This document shows, piece after piece, positions 11,199 through 20,174 of a stretch of DNA of 64,000 nt; within the stretch, counting starts at the first letter, position 1, and each line of letters starts with the position of its first letter. Position numbers and translations under genes: made by a program. The stretch comes from Polynucleobacter sp. JS-JIR-II-b4 (GTDB lineage: Bacteria; Pseudomonadota; Gammaproteobacteria; Burkholderiales; Burkholderiaceae). Below the pieces are notes generated by a model. That model was not told the DNA's origin, searched no databases, and saw nothing but the letters and a program-made list of their open reading frames with translations. The stretch covers positions 1,364,001-1,428,000 of the forward strand of contig NZ_CP061306.1 of assembly GCF_018687815.1 (NCBI RefSeq), in the 5' to 3' direction.

Positions 11199-12431
11199 TT
11201 ATCGCAGAACCTTGGTGATTACCGAAGAAAAATACTGCAAAAACAAGTCTTTATTACTTTGCGCAAGAGCTGCTATATCTTGCGCTAGAGTAGTTGCTGT
11301 AGCTGGCGTAATTGAGGCTGGAATTAAGGCAGTAATACCGGCGTAATTAGCACCCTCAGTCATATCGCTATTCGGCAATGCTTTTGCATAATCCACCACA
11401 CCATGGAAACAACCGACTGAATATGGGTATTCACGGTTTAGATGGTAGTGATAGATATTCGTCATCTGGCCATCCCACATCACGGGGGCTGTATGGCCAT
11501 GGCACTGATCCAATTGTTTATTGGTAATCATTTGTCCATCCTCACCGCGTGGACCATAGATTCCATAACCATCTAAAGCGTAACCAAATATTGGTGATGG
11601 GCCAGAGTTTCCTTGATTTGGGAAGCACTTCCAGGAGTAGCCGTGAATGTGATATTGCTTGTTATAAGGATGACCCCAACATTGATCCAATGGCAATGCT
11701 GAAGATGGGTTGTACCAAGAGGTGCTTGAGTTTGCTAATTCGGCATGCCAAACGGTTCCAGTCAAAGCAATCCCGGTAATTAGAGATGAAATTGGGCCAG
11801 GCAATACATTGCCATTGGCATCCTTGATGTTCTCAACAGGAACTTTTGGAATGTAGCTCTCAAGGTTGTAGGTAGCAACGGGAATTAAGTCAGCTGTTGG
11901 ATATTCCGCGCTACCCCCAGGTAATGCGTTGTAATAAGGATAGGCAGGCGTTCCTGGTTGAACTGGAAATTTACCCATCGCAAAATTTGGCAAGCCATTG
12001 CCCTTGAAATAACGATAAGGAACATTCGTGATGCCTGCAGTATTCGTCCCCGTGGTACTCGTCACCGTCAGATTGAAGCCAGCAGGATCAATATCCGTTG
12101 CATAAACAGTTCCGCTCACATAAGGCATCGCTGACAACACAATCGTATTGTTACTTTGATCAATCCAAGAATATGTGGATTGTGCAAATTGCGTGTTCGC
12201 AGGAATTGGGCTATTCGGAACTAGGCCAAAGACAGGATTCAAGCACATACCATTGACAGCACATAGATAAGGACTCATCCCGTTAGCAGAATTTACTAAG
12301 GTAGTTGGTGTGCCGGGATCAGAGGTAGACGAGGACGAAGATGAGCCACCGCCACATGCAAATAAGCCAGCAGTCACCAAAGATACTGCACCCATTAGAA
12401 CTACACGTTTTTTAGTTACCTTAATGCCCAT
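11199..12431 (-). CDS. YHYH-domain lipoprotein
   Basis: A 410-residue exported protein. The N-terminus has Lys/Arg residues, a hydrophobic stretch and a lipobox (LFAC) followed by a Gly/Ser-rich linker, so it is probably a lipoprotein. The C-terminal half contains FGYALDGYGIYGPRG, CHGHTAPVMWDG and NIYHYHLNREYPYSVGCFHG, the hallmarks of the YHYH domain. Its histidines and cysteines suggest metal binding, but no biochemical function is established. It is the first gene of a three-gene minus-strand run with the RCC1 and oxidase-like genes and faces a TetR gene across 165 bases. Confidence 0.85.
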   Translation of the reverse strand: MGIKVTKKRVVLMGAVSLVTAGLFACGGGSSSSSSTSDPGTPTTLVNSANGMSPYLCAVNGMCLNPVFGLVPNSPIPANTQFAQSTYSWIDQSNNTIVLSAMPYVSGTVYATDIDPAGFNLTVTSTTGTNTAGITNVPYRYFKGNGLPNFAMGKFPVQPGTPAYPYYNALPGGSAEYPTADLIPVATYNLESYIPKVPVENIKDANGNVLPGPISSLITGIALTGTVWHAELANSSTSWYNPSSALPLDQCWGHPYNKQYHIHGYSWKCFPNQGNSGPSPIFGYALDGYGIYGPRGEDGQMITNKQLDQCHGHTAPVMWDGQMTNIYHYHLNREYPYSVGCFHGVVDYAKALPNSDMTEGANYAGITALIPASITPATATTLAQDIAALAQSNKDLFLQYFSSVITKVLR

Positions 12432-12490
12432 TGCAGACCTCTATTAAATTTGAATGCCTTGTTTATAACCTTTAAAGGGGGTTTAGAGAT

Positions 12491-12517
12491 ATCAGAATGT
12501 GTTCACCTTTTTCTGAT
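12491..12517. promoter_or_regulatory. Inverted repeat between TetR gene and YHYH cluster
   Basis: Perfect arms ATCAGAA and TTCTGAT separated by 13 bases lie midway between the two divergent starts. Size and position suit an operator for the TetR-type repressor next door. No second copy was seen. Binding is inferred only. Confidence 0.45.
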
Positions 12518-12596
12518 TTAGGCACCCTTTAAACCCAATAACCATGGGGTTTGGTAGACTCATTCATATATCTATTTCTTCTGTTCACTTATCAAA

Positions 12597-13220
12597 ATGT
12601 CTAAAAACCTCGAAATTGACTTTTCAGATGCCAAGCAAGATCGATCAAAGAAAACCCTGGATGACCTTCTTCAGGCTGCCTATGCAATTGTTGAGGAGGC
12701 TGACCCTGCCGCATTTACTAGCCGTTCCTTAGCCGGCAAAGCTGGTTACTCGCTTGGCACCTTGAGCAAAAGATTGGGTTCGGTGGAAAATGTCTTCTTC
12801 TGGGCCATCCAGAAAGGTAGAAAAGGCAAATTCAATCAAGTTGCGAAAGACATGGATCAATTAGATCCAAAATTAAATGTCCGCGAATTTGTAGAGGTAT
12901 TTGTTGATAAAAGTTTCTCCGGAATCAATGTAGTGACTCCGTCAGTCATGCGCTTTTATGATCAAAGGTTTACTAAGAAAAATGGTTTAAGTCCTGATTA
13001 CTTTGACTATGTCGATGTATTGGTTGAGCCCTATCAGCGGATGTGCTTGAGAAATGAAAGTAACACTTTCAGAGTCATTTCTCAGGATGAGGCAAGATTG
13101 ATTTTTAAAGCGATCTTAACTTTTGTAGAGAGGCCTTTTGCAAATGGCGACCCAATTATGGGCACGGCAGAGCATCGCAGAATTGCTGTTGAAGTAATTA
13201 CCAGAATGCTTGCTAAGTAG
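12597..13220 (+). CDS. TetR-family transcriptional regulator
   Basis: A 207-residue protein. The N-terminal helix-turn-helix is recognisable: KTLDDLLQAAYAIVEEADPA, then TSRSLAGKAGYSLGTLSKRL, where the Ala-Gly-Tyr-Ser-Leu-Gly-Thr-Leu turn resembles the TetR recognition region. The C-terminal ligand domain is not specific to any family I know. It is divergent from the YHYH/RCC1/oxidase-like genes and ends directly against the converging formyltransferase gene (no bases between the stops). It probably controls the divergent cluster and itself; the inducer is unknown. Confidence 0.8.
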   Translation: MSKNLEIDFSDAKQDRSKKTLDDLLQAAYAIVEEADPAAFTSRSLAGKAGYSLGTLSKRLGSVENVFFWAIQKGRKGKFNQVAKDMDQLDPKLNVREFVEVFVDKSFSGINVVTPSVMRFYDQRFTKKNGLSPDYFDYVDVLVEPYQRMCLRNESNTFRVISQDEARLIFKAILTFVERPFANGDPIMGTAEHRRIAVEVITRMLAK

Positions 13221-14153
13221 TTAAAGCGTAAAGAACTGCCCTACTTCTAGATTCAACTCTTTAGCTAACTCAGCACCAGTCACTTTACCCGCAGCGCCTT
13301 TAGCCTTCAGGACCTCAATCTGTCCACCGTGGCAGGTAATGAAGAAAGAATCTAGCGTGATTTGAGTAACTTCTCCCGGCTTGCCTTTAACAGCACCAAA
13401 CGTTGCAGCCACATGTTTGTGGCAATCGTAGATCTGTACTTTCTGCTCGCCAAACTTAGTCCACGCACCAGGCGCAGGATTGCATGCACGAATGAGGTTA
13501 TAGATTTGACTGATGTGTGTTGCCCAATGAATCTGTGCAGCATTTACATCAAACCAACCTTCATAGTTTGCTTGTGATTCATCTTGAACTATTTCTTGAT
13601 GCTTACCTGCAACTACAAGATCAGCAGTCTCTAGGAGAGCTTTCACACCGATCGGAAATAAATGATCAAAGTAGATCTTGCCTAATGTGTCATTAGGTCC
13701 AATGGCTACTTCTTTTTGCAAAATCACTTCGCCTTCATCTAAGCCATCGGATGGACGGAAGATGGTTAAACCAGTCCTCTCTTCACCCAATGCAATTGCC
13801 CAATTGATGGCGCTCGGACCACGGTATTTAGGCAGCAAGGATGGGTGGTACTGAATCGTGCCGTGCTTAGGAATCTTACAAAGCTCTTGCGGCACAAACT
13901 GAAGCACATAAGCCATTACACAGATGTCTGCATTGGCATCAATCATGGCCTGAGCGGCTTCTGGGCCCTTCAAGGAAGCAAACTGCAAGGGGGTTAAACC
14001 CCTTGCTAACGCCGCTTCTTTTAAGACTTCGGGTTTGCTTGATTTAGGATTGTCGGGTGGGCAGAAAACGGCAACCACTTCGTCGCCGCGATCTAAAAAG
14101 GCCTCTAATGCCGCCTTACCAAAATCCGCACTCCCAATTAAAGCAACCCGCAT
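13221..14153 (-). CDS. Stand-alone 10-formyl-THF hydrolase/formyltransferase-like protein
   Basis: A 310-residue formyltransferase-fold protein with an FMT-type C-terminal domain. It resembles the N-terminal 10-formyltetrahydrofolate hydrolase domain of ALDH1L1 (FDH) more than methionyl-tRNA formyltransferase: YHPSLLPKYRGPSAINW, DGLDEGEVILQKE, NYEG, and a late NPAPGAW. Catalytic H103 and D139 match the known His and Asp with the same spacing. The Asn usually two residues before that His in Fmt and GART is Gln (Q101). The gene starts one base after the frc1 stop, so the two are coupled. A role moving the formyl group of formyl-CoA to or from tetrahydrofolate is an attractive inference, not shown. 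Confidence 0.72.
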   Translation of the reverse strand: MRVALIGSADFGKAALEAFLDRGDEVVAVFCPPDNPKSSKPEVLKEAALARGLTPLQFASLKGPEAAQAMIDANADICVMAYVLQFVPQELCKIPKHGTIQYHPSLLPKYRGPSAINWAIALGEERTGLTIFRPSDGLDEGEVILQKEVAIGPNDTLGKIYFDHLFPIGVKALLETADLVVAGKHQEIVQDESQANYEGWFDVNAAQIHWATHISQIYNLIRACNPAPGAWTKFGEQKVQIYDCHKHVAATFGAVKGKPGEVTQITLDSFFITCHGGQIEVLKAKGAAGKVTGAELAKELNLEVGQFFTL

Positions 14154-14154
14154 C

Positions 14155-15402
14155 TTAGATCACCTTCTCGTGACGTAATGCAATCAATTCATCAGTTGAG
14201 TAACCTAACTCACTAAGAATCTCATCAGTATGCTCACCAAGCAATGGTGAACGCTCTACGTCAGTCGGGCTATCGGACAACTTAATTGGGTTGCCAACAG
14301 TGAGGTACTTGCCACGAATTGGATGATCTACCTCAACCACTGTTCCAGTCGCGCGCAACGCTGGCTCTTCAGCAATTTCTTTCATGGAAAGAATTGGGCC
14401 GCATGGGATGTCATATTTATTCAATACGTCCATAACTTCAAACTTCGTCATAGTCATGGTCCACTTTTCGATCTCACCGAAAATTTCCATCAAGTGTGGC
14501 AAGCGTGCCATTGGCGATGCGAAACGCACATCTGTAATCCAATCTTCACGCCCAATTACTTTACAAATCGCTTCCCAAACTGGTGCCTGTACGATCACAT
14601 ACATGTAAGCATTTGGATCAGTTTCCCAGCCCTTACACTTCACAATCCAACCAGGCTGACCACCGCCAGAAGCATTACCAGCACGGGGTACAGCGTCACC
14701 GAACTCGCCGTTCGGGAATTGTGGGTACTCTTGCATCAGACCAACGCGCTCTAAACGCTGTTGATCACGCAACTTCACGCGGCACAGGTTCAACACTGCA
14801 TCTTGCATCGCTGCCAATACTTTCTGACCACGGCCAGAGTGAGTGCGTTGATACAGTGCTGTCACGATACCTAATGCCAAATGCAAACCCGTTCCGCTAT
14901 CACCAATTTGTGCACCAGTAACCATCGGAGGGCCATCATCAAAACCAGTGGTGGATGCTGAACCGCCCGCGCACTGCGCTACGTTCTCATACACCTTGCA
15001 ATCTTCATATGGGCCAGGACCAAATCCTTTAACAGATGCCATGATCATCATTGGATTGAGTTCTTGAATACGTTCCCAAGAAAATCCCATGCGATCGAGT
15101 GCACCTGGTGCAAAGTTCTCAACCAATACGTCGCACTCTTTAATGAGGCGTTCTAGAATTTCTTTACCCTTTTGGGTTTTAGTATTCACGGTAATCGAAC
15201 GCTTGTTATGGTTCAACATCGTGAAATACAAACTATCCGCATCGGGGATGTCACGCAATTGACCGCGTGTTGCATCGCCTTCACCGGATTTTTCTACTTT
15301 GATAACGTCTGCACCAAACCAAGCCAGCAACTGAGTGCAGGTTGGGCCTGATTGAACGTGCGTAAAGTCGAGGACTTTGACCCCCTCTAGTGCTTTTGCC
15401 AT
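14155..15402 (-). CDS. frc: Formyl-CoA:oxalate CoA-transferase-like protein (paralogue 1)
   Basis: Class III CoA-transferase of 415 residues, clearly similar over its whole length to the second copy at 16054 and to Oxalobacter FRC. The catalytic aspartate is D168 in IGDSGTG. The residue matching Trp48 of Oxalobacter FRC is Gln48, as in E. coli YfdW. The flexible glycine loop reads SGGGQ (245-249), with the first glycine replaced by serine. These changes could mean a shifted CoA donor or acceptor. It is coupled to the formyltransferase-like gene. I am confident of family, less so that oxalate is its substrate. Confidence 0.87.
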   Translation of the reverse strand: MAKALEGVKVLDFTHVQSGPTCTQLLAWFGADVIKVEKSGEGDATRGQLRDIPDADSLYFTMLNHNKRSITVNTKTQKGKEILERLIKECDVLVENFAPGALDRMGFSWERIQELNPMMIMASVKGFGPGPYEDCKVYENVAQCAGGSASTTGFDDGPPMVTGAQIGDSGTGLHLALGIVTALYQRTHSGRGQKVLAAMQDAVLNLCRVKLRDQQRLERVGLMQEYPQFPNGEFGDAVPRAGNASGGGQPGWIVKCKGWETDPNAYMYVIVQAPVWEAICKVIGREDWITDVRFASPMARLPHLMEIFGEIEKWTMTMTKFEVMDVLNKYDIPCGPILSMKEIAEEPALRATGTVVEVDHPIRGKYLTVGNPIKLSDSPTDVERSPLLGEHTDEILSELGYSTDELIALRHEKVI

Positions 15403-15542
15403 GATTTAAGTCCTAATAAGAATGAAAATTTTGAATTAAGGCAATTTTACCAGTGGGGAATAGGGAAAATTGAGGCGTGCCCGTTTTTTGGGCATGTATT
15501 CCATCTAAACCTGCATTTACTCTTGTTAGGGTCTATATGCGG

Positions 15543-15971
15543 CTAAGTCTGAGGATTTTCAAGCTCAGAAAGTCGCTTTTTAAGGGCCCTTTCTTCGGCA
15601 AAACGCTCGCTTTCATCCCGAATAATGGCAGCCACCCCGCTAGCCTTCCCCGAGGCGTCAAACAGCATGCCTACAGTGAATGCAATCGATATAGTGCTGC
15701 CATCCTTGTGCTTGGCTGGCACTTTCAATAAGGATGCGCCATAACGGGTCGTGCCCGTCTCCATTGAATGGTTGTATCCCTCATTGTGTTTCTGGCGCTG
15801 ACGCTCAGGAACAATGAGATCTAAAGTATTTCCAAGGGCTTCTTGCTCTGAATAACCAAAGATGCGTGTGGCGGCAGGATTCCACAGCACGATCTTTTCA
15901 TGGGCATCAGCAACCACAATGGCATCGCCTACGCACTCTACTAACTGGTGTAAATCAATATTGGTGTTCAT
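15543..15971 (-). CDS. Single-PAS-domain protein
   Basis: A 142-residue protein consisting of one PAS domain (AIVVADAHEKIVLWNPAATRIFGYS, then a PAC-like KHKDGSTISIAF segment) and a short C-terminal helix. No kinase, cyclase or DNA-binding domain is attached, so it must act through a partner or simply bind a ligand. It lies between the two CoA-transferase genes of the oxalate cluster, on the same strand, after a terminator. A sensing role for this cluster is speculation. Confidence 0.75.
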   Translation of the reverse strand: MNTNIDLHQLVECVGDAIVVADAHEKIVLWNPAATRIFGYSEQEALGNTLDLIVPERQRQKHNEGYNHSMETGTTRYGASLLKVPAKHKDGSTISIAFTVGMLFDASGKASGVAAIIRDESERFAEERALKKRLSELENPQT

Positions 15972-16000
15972 GTGATCAGTCTATAGAGTTTTTAAGAAAT

Positions 16001-16027
16001 AAAAAAGGCGCTCACTAGGAGCGCCTT
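16001..16027 (-). terminator. Rho-independent terminator after the oxc-frc2 operon
   Basis: Read on the minus strand, a nine-base-pair stem (AAGGCGCTC with GAGCGCCTT, five-base loop) is followed by a run of six T. It lies 27 bases after the stop of the second frc gene, so it should end the oxc-frc2 transcript before the PAS gene. Confidence 0.85.
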
Positions 16028-16053
16028 CAAATTAATGCCAGTATTACTTGTTA

Positions 16054-17304
16054 TTAAACTGCTTTAGCTGTGTGTAACTTAGCGATGTCATCAGCGCTAT
16101 AGCCTAGATCAGCCAATACTTCGTCAGTGTGCTCACCCAATACTGGTGATGGACCAACTTCGATTTCCAAATCAGAGAACTTGATTGGGCTACCGATAGT
16201 CAAATACTTACCACGTACTTTGTGATCCACTTCAACGATAGAACCACTCTTACGCAAGTCAGGTGAGTTAGCCAATTCTTTCATTGAGAGAACTGGAGCA
16301 CATGGAATATCGAACTTGCGGAGAATGTCCACAGCTTCGTATTTAGTCTTGTCTTTGAGCCAATCTTCAATAGTTGCGAAGATGTCAAAAATCTTGTCTT
16401 GACGAGCTTCAGCAGTCATGTACGCTGGATCAGTTGCCCACTCTGGCTTACCAATCGCACGAGTAATTGGCTCCCAAGCGTGACCTTGAATAGTGAAGTA
16501 GATGTATGCGTTTGGATCTGTTTCCCAACCCTTACACTTCAACACCCAACCTGGCTGACCGCCACCACCAGCGTTACCGCCACGTGGAACTACGTCAGTG
16601 AATGAACCGTGTGGGTACTGTGGGTACTCTTCCAAGTAACCAATCTTGTCCAAACGTTGTTGATCGCGCAACTTCACGCGGCACAAGTTCAATACAGCGT
16701 CTTGCATTGAGCAAGATACTTTTTGACCTTTGCCAGTTTTTTGACGCTGCATCAACGCAGTCAAAATACCAATCGCCAAGTGCATACCGGTATTGGAATC
16801 GCCCAAGGCAGCAGCAGAAACAGTAGGAGGACCATCCCAGAAACCAGTTGTTGAAGCAGCGCCGCCAGCACACTGAGCAACGTTCTCATATACCTTTAAG
16901 TCTTCGTATGAGTGGCCATCGCTAAAACCTTTTACAGAAGCCATGATCATTTTTGGGTTCAATTCTTGGATACGCTTCCAAGAGAATCCCATACGATCCA
17001 AAGCGCCCGGGCCAAAGTTCTCAACCATGACATCAGAAGTTTTGATCATCTTCTCTAAAACTTCTTTACCTTCTTGAGTCTTAGTATCCAAAGTCAAAGA
17101 ACGCTTGTTACCGTTCAACATTGTGAAGTACAAAGCATCTGCACCTGGAATGTCGCGCAATTGGCTACGAGTTACGTCGCCAGAACCTGGACGCTCAACC
17201 TTGATTACGTCAGCGCCGTACCAAGCCAACAACTGAGTACATGCAGGGCCTGCCTGTACGTGTGTGAAGTCAATAATGCGAATACCGTCTAATGGTTTAG
17301 TCAT
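16054..17304 (-). CDS. frc: Formyl-CoA:oxalate CoA-transferase (paralogue 2)
   Basis: Moves CoA from formyl-CoA to oxalate, giving oxalyl-CoA for the decarboxylase next door. The protein has 416 residues; D169 (ALGDSNTG) sits at the exact position of the catalytic aspartate, and the full glycine loop GGGGQ is at 246-250. Trp48 of the Oxalobacter enzyme is Gln48 here, as in YfdW. A strong AAGGAG ribosome site precedes the ATG. It lies 49 bases after oxc and is followed by a terminator, so oxc-frc2 is a two-gene operon. This copy is the better candidate for the oxalate enzyme. Confidence 0.93.
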   Translation of the reverse strand: MTKPLDGIRIIDFTHVQAGPACTQLLAWYGADVIKVERPGSGDVTRSQLRDIPGADALYFTMLNGNKRSLTLDTKTQEGKEVLEKMIKTSDVMVENFGPGALDRMGFSWKRIQELNPKMIMASVKGFSDGHSYEDLKVYENVAQCAGGAASTTGFWDGPPTVSAAALGDSNTGMHLAIGILTALMQRQKTGKGQKVSCSMQDAVLNLCRVKLRDQQRLDKIGYLEEYPQYPHGSFTDVVPRGGNAGGGGQPGWVLKCKGWETDPNAYIYFTIQGHAWEPITRAIGKPEWATDPAYMTAEARQDKIFDIFATIEDWLKDKTKYEAVDILRKFDIPCAPVLSMKELANSPDLRKSGSIVEVDHKVRGKYLTIGSPIKFSDLEIEVGPSPVLGEHTDEVLADLGYSADDIAKLHTAKAV

Positions 17305-17353
17305 GTGTGTTTCTCCTTAAGTCTTTCTTGTTTACTTCTAAATTAGTCTGGAA

Positions 17354-19063
17354 TTACTTCTTAGCAGCTGCTGTGGATGGGTTTAAGTTCGTTAAACGTC
17401 CACTCTCAGTACCTGCAGTTTCATCAATAACAGCATTGATGAGGGCTGGTTTACCGGCAGCAATCGCTTCTGTTAACGCTGCTTCTAATTCTGCTGGAGT
17501 AGTTACGTAGTAACCAACACCACCAAACGCTTCAATCATTTTGTCGTAACGAGCATCTTTAACGAATACAGTTGGTGCAACATCAGCACCACCTGTTGGG
17601 TTTACATCAGTACCCCGGTATACGCCGTTGTTATTGAATACAACAGTCGTGATTGGCAGGTTGTAACGGCAAACTGTTTCCAATTCCATACCGCTAAAGC
17701 CAAATGCGCTATCGCCTTCAACTGCAATTGTTGGCAAGCCGCTAATGACAGCTGCGCCAATGGAGTAACCCATACCAATTCCCATAATGCCCCAAGTTCC
17801 GGAGTCAAAACGCTTACGTGGCTTGTACATATCCACGATTGCACGGCAATAGTCGAGTGTGTTTGCGCCTTCGTTAACCAAGTTCACATCTGGGTTCTTC
17901 TTGATCACGTCACGAATCACACGTAATGCGCCATGGAAGTTCATTGGATTTGCTTCTTTAGCCAATGTCTCTGCCATCTTGGCTAAGTTCTTATCCTTCT
18001 TCTCAGTGATCGCAGCAATCCACTCAGCGCTTGGCTTAGGAACAGCAGAGATACCCTTCAAGAGTTCACCAACGCATGAACCGATATCACCGATCAATGG
18101 AGCAGCGATTTGTACGTTGCTATCCACTTCGTTTGCCTGAATATCGATTTGGATAAATTTCTTAGGCTCTTTGCCCCAAGTTTTACCTTTACCGTGTGCC
18201 AGCAACCAGTTCAAACGTGCACCAACCAATAACACTGCATCAGCTTCAGCCAATACAAATGAACGCGCTGCAGAAGCAGATTGTGGATGATTGTCTGGCA
18301 ACAAACCTTTAGCCATCGACATCGGCAAGTAAGGGATACCTGATTTTTCAACTAAGTCACGAATCTCTTTATCGGCTTGAGCATAAGCAGCACCCTTACC
18401 CAAGAGAATCAATGGACGCTTAGCGCCCTTCAACACATCTAATGCACGAGCAACTGCATCAGCCGCTGGAATTTGACGTGGAACTGGATCGATTACTTTG
18501 AAAATGGATTTCTTAGCTTCATCAGCAGGCATTGTTTGAGCCAGCAACTGAGCTGGCAAATCTAAATACACGCCACCTGGACGACCAGAAACGGCAGCAC
18601 GGATTGCGCGAGCAAAACCGATACCGATATCTTCAATGTGGTTAATACGATAAGCAGCTTTGCAATATGGCTTAGCTGCATTGAGCTGATCCATTTCTTC
18701 GTAGTCACCCTGTTGCAAGTCAACGATTTCACGTTCGCTTGAACCAGAGATCAAAATCATTGGGAAGCAGTTCACAGTTGCATTAGCAAGTGCTGTCAAA
18801 CCGTTCAAGAAACCAGGAGCAGAAACAGTCATACAGATACCTGGCTTTTGCGTCATGTAACCAGCAATAGCGGCAGCATTACCTGCGTGTTGTTCGTGAC
18901 GGAAGCCGATAAAACGCAAACCTTCTGCTTGCGCCAAACGACATAAGTCGGTAATTGGAATACCAACGAGGCCGAAAATAGTATCGAGGTCGTTTGCTTT
19001 CAGGGCGTCAATGACGAGGTGAAAGCCATCGGTTAATTGTGTGTTTTGATTATCAGTTGTCAT
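17354..19063 (-). CDS. oxc: Oxalyl-CoA decarboxylase
   Basis: Thiamine-diphosphate enzyme that splits oxalyl-CoA to formyl-CoA and CO2. The 569-residue protein has the catalytic glutamate (E57 in [12 protein letters not shown]) of the ThDP family, the ThDP/Mg motif [15 protein letters not shown]...NNNGVYRG, and the family segment [15 protein letters not shown]. Length matches the family. It heads the operon with frc2; together they form the oxalate cycle in which formyl-CoA is recycled as CoA donor. The region upstream carries a candidate Crp/Fnr site. Confidence 0.95.
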   Translation of the reverse strand: MTTDNQNTQLTDGFHLVIDALKANDLDTIFGLVGIPITDLCRLAQAEGLRFIGFRHEQHAGNAAAIAGYMTQKPGICMTVSAPGFLNGLTALANATVNCFPMILISGSSEREIVDLQQGDYEEMDQLNAAKPYCKAAYRINHIEDIGIGFARAIRAAVSGRPGGVYLDLPAQLLAQTMPADEAKKSIFKVIDPVPRQIPAADAVARALDVLKGAKRPLILLGKGAAYAQADKEIRDLVEKSGIPYLPMSMAKGLLPDNHPQSASAARSFVLAEADAVLLVGARLNWLLAHGKGKTWGKEPKKFIQIDIQANEVDSNVQIAAPLIGDIGSCVGELLKGISAVPKPSAEWIAAITEKKDKNLAKMAETLAKEANPMNFHGALRVIRDVIKKNPDVNLVNEGANTLDYCRAIVDMYKPRKRFDSGTWGIMGIGMGYSIGAAVISGLPTIAVEGDSAFGFSGMELETVCRYNLPITTVVFNNNGVYRGTDVNPTGGADVAPTVFVKDARYDKMIEAFGGVGYYVTTPAELEAALTEAIAAGKPALINAVIDETAGTESGRLTNLNPSTAAAKK

Positions 19064-19214
19064 AGAAATTTATATAGAAATTGCGGGTTTGCTCTTGTAG
19101 AGCCAATGCAATTTAGCTTTCGCTAACGTCTCCAATGTAGTTATAAATCGCATAACGGGTTTTGTATCCCGCTTAGGCTGAGATGAATATTAGGCTTGGG
19201 GAAGGGGTTCATCA

Positions 19215-19228
19215 TTGACTTCGGTCAA
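19215..19228. promoter_or_regulatory. Candidate Crp/Fnr-type operator TTGAC-N4-GTCAA
   Basis: A perfect 5-4-5 palindrome (six base pairs if the flanking A and T are counted, 19214-19229) lies between the regulator gene and oxc, about 150 bases before the oxc start. FNR-type proteins bind TTGAT-N4-ATCAA-like sites, and the adjacent regulator has the ExxSR recognition motif expected for a TTGA core. It could also be a plain TTCG hairpin at the regulator's 3' end. Confidence 0.5.
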
Positions 19229-19267
19229 TTTCCCCTTAAATCCTATAATTACGAGCGTTTTTGGCCC

Positions 19268-19885
19268 TTAAACAAAGAGCTCTTTATGCTTCGTTTTAAG
19301 GCGACTTAGGGTCTCAGGAGAGAGATTGAGGTAGGCTGCCAGCTCCTTCTTTGGGAGAAGCTCGAACAAATCCTCGTATTTACGCAAGAAACGCTCTACC
19401 CGGCCTGGAGCATCGAGCATATGCAAGGTAATGGTGTGAGCCATGATTTCACTCATCAGGCGCATCACCTCGAACTCAAAGCTCTCTTTGAGGGGTTTGT
19501 GCTCCTCAAGGAATTCTGCCCATTTCTTCATGGGCATCCGGGCTACACGCGCCTTAGTGACACACGCAATACTGTATGGGGCAGCGGTTTTTAAGCGCCA
19601 TGCGGCATAGCTCGTTTCAATATCTTTTTCGATGGCGAAACGCAAAATCATCTCTTTGGCATCCGCGCTCGAAACAATCCGCTTCAGAATGCCATCCAGA
19701 ACGAAGTACTGCTCCATCTGGTGATCACCTTGATGCAGCAAGATTTCTGATTTTTTGAGGTCCGCAATCTCTAAATGGCGCTCTAAATCAGCCATTGCCG
19801 AGGGATCCAAGCTTTTTAAGACCGAGTTTTGACTCAACTGTAGACGAATCAGGTTTTTTTCGGGATGCTTATCTAATACGGTCAT
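19268..19885 (-). CDS. Crp/Fnr-family transcriptional regulator
   Basis: A 205-residue protein from the ATG at 19885, which has CAAGGA upstream; a TTG five codons earlier is the alternative. It has a cyclic-nucleotide-binding-like beta-roll (LLHQGDHQMEQYFVLDG) and a C-terminal winged helix with LPKKELAAYLNLSPETLSRL. The recognition helix carries ETLSR, the ExxSR pattern of FNR. Only one cysteine is present, so an oxygen-sensing FeS cluster as in FNR is excluded. It is on the same strand as oxc and just upstream, with a matching palindrome between them; local control of oxalate genes is inferred. Confidence 0.83.
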   Translation of the reverse strand: MTVLDKHPEKNLIRLQLSQNSVLKSLDPSAMADLERHLEIADLKKSEILLHQGDHQMEQYFVLDGILKRIVSSADAKEMILRFAIEKDIETSYAAWRLKTAAPYSIACVTKARVARMPMKKWAEFLEEHKPLKESFEFEVMRLMSEIMAHTITLHMLDAPGRVERFLRKYEDLFELLPKKELAAYLNLSPETLSRLKTKHKELFV

Positions 19886-19968
19886 GAATCCTTGCTCCAA
19901 GACCCTCTATTGTAGGCTTTTTTACCTCTCAAAGCCTTGAATACCCTCTTGGCGCACTTCAAATCCGC

Positions 19969-19974
19969 TAGAAT
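19969..19974 (+). promoter_or_regulatory. Candidate -10 box before the cobalamin riboswitch
   Basis: TAGAAT lies about ten bases before the start of the riboswitch aptamer, the expected place for the -10 box of this leader. No convincing -35 hexamer at 16-18 bases was found. Confidence 0.4.
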
Positions 19975-19980
19975 GAAGAG

Positions 19981-20174
19981 GTCGTGGTGCTTTATTGCAG
20001 TGCAATAAAGTTAAACGGGAAACACTAAACGTGTGCTGCCCCCGCAACGGTAGGTAAATACGCCCTTTTGGTTTATTTGGGGCGTCAGGAATCTGACAAA
20101 GCCACTGTGCGCGTCAATCGCATGGGAAGGCCAGATTCTGATATTTACTAGCCCGGATACCGGCCAAGACAGGT
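19981..20174 (+). promoter_or_regulatory. Cobalamin (B12) riboswitch aptamer
   Basis: The RNA leader shows the conserved blocks of the cobalamin aptamer in order: GTGGTGC near the 5' end, GGGAA, CTGCCCCCGCAACGGTA, GCCACTGTGC, GGGAAGGC, and the B12 box GGATACCGGCC with CAAGACAGG at the 3' end. It is followed by the TonB-dependent receptor gene, so binding of cobalamin should lower receptor expression, as for btuB. Ends are approximate. Confidence 0.95.

Noticed and set aside
14323..14921. Long plus-strand frames opposite the first frc gene
   Set aside because: Both are shadows of a conserved coding gene; their sequences show no domain.
15478..15494. Hairpin TGCCC-GTTTTTT-GGGCA as terminator of the PAS gene
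   Set aside because: The stem is only five pairs and no T-run follows on the minus strand, so I do not list it as a feature.
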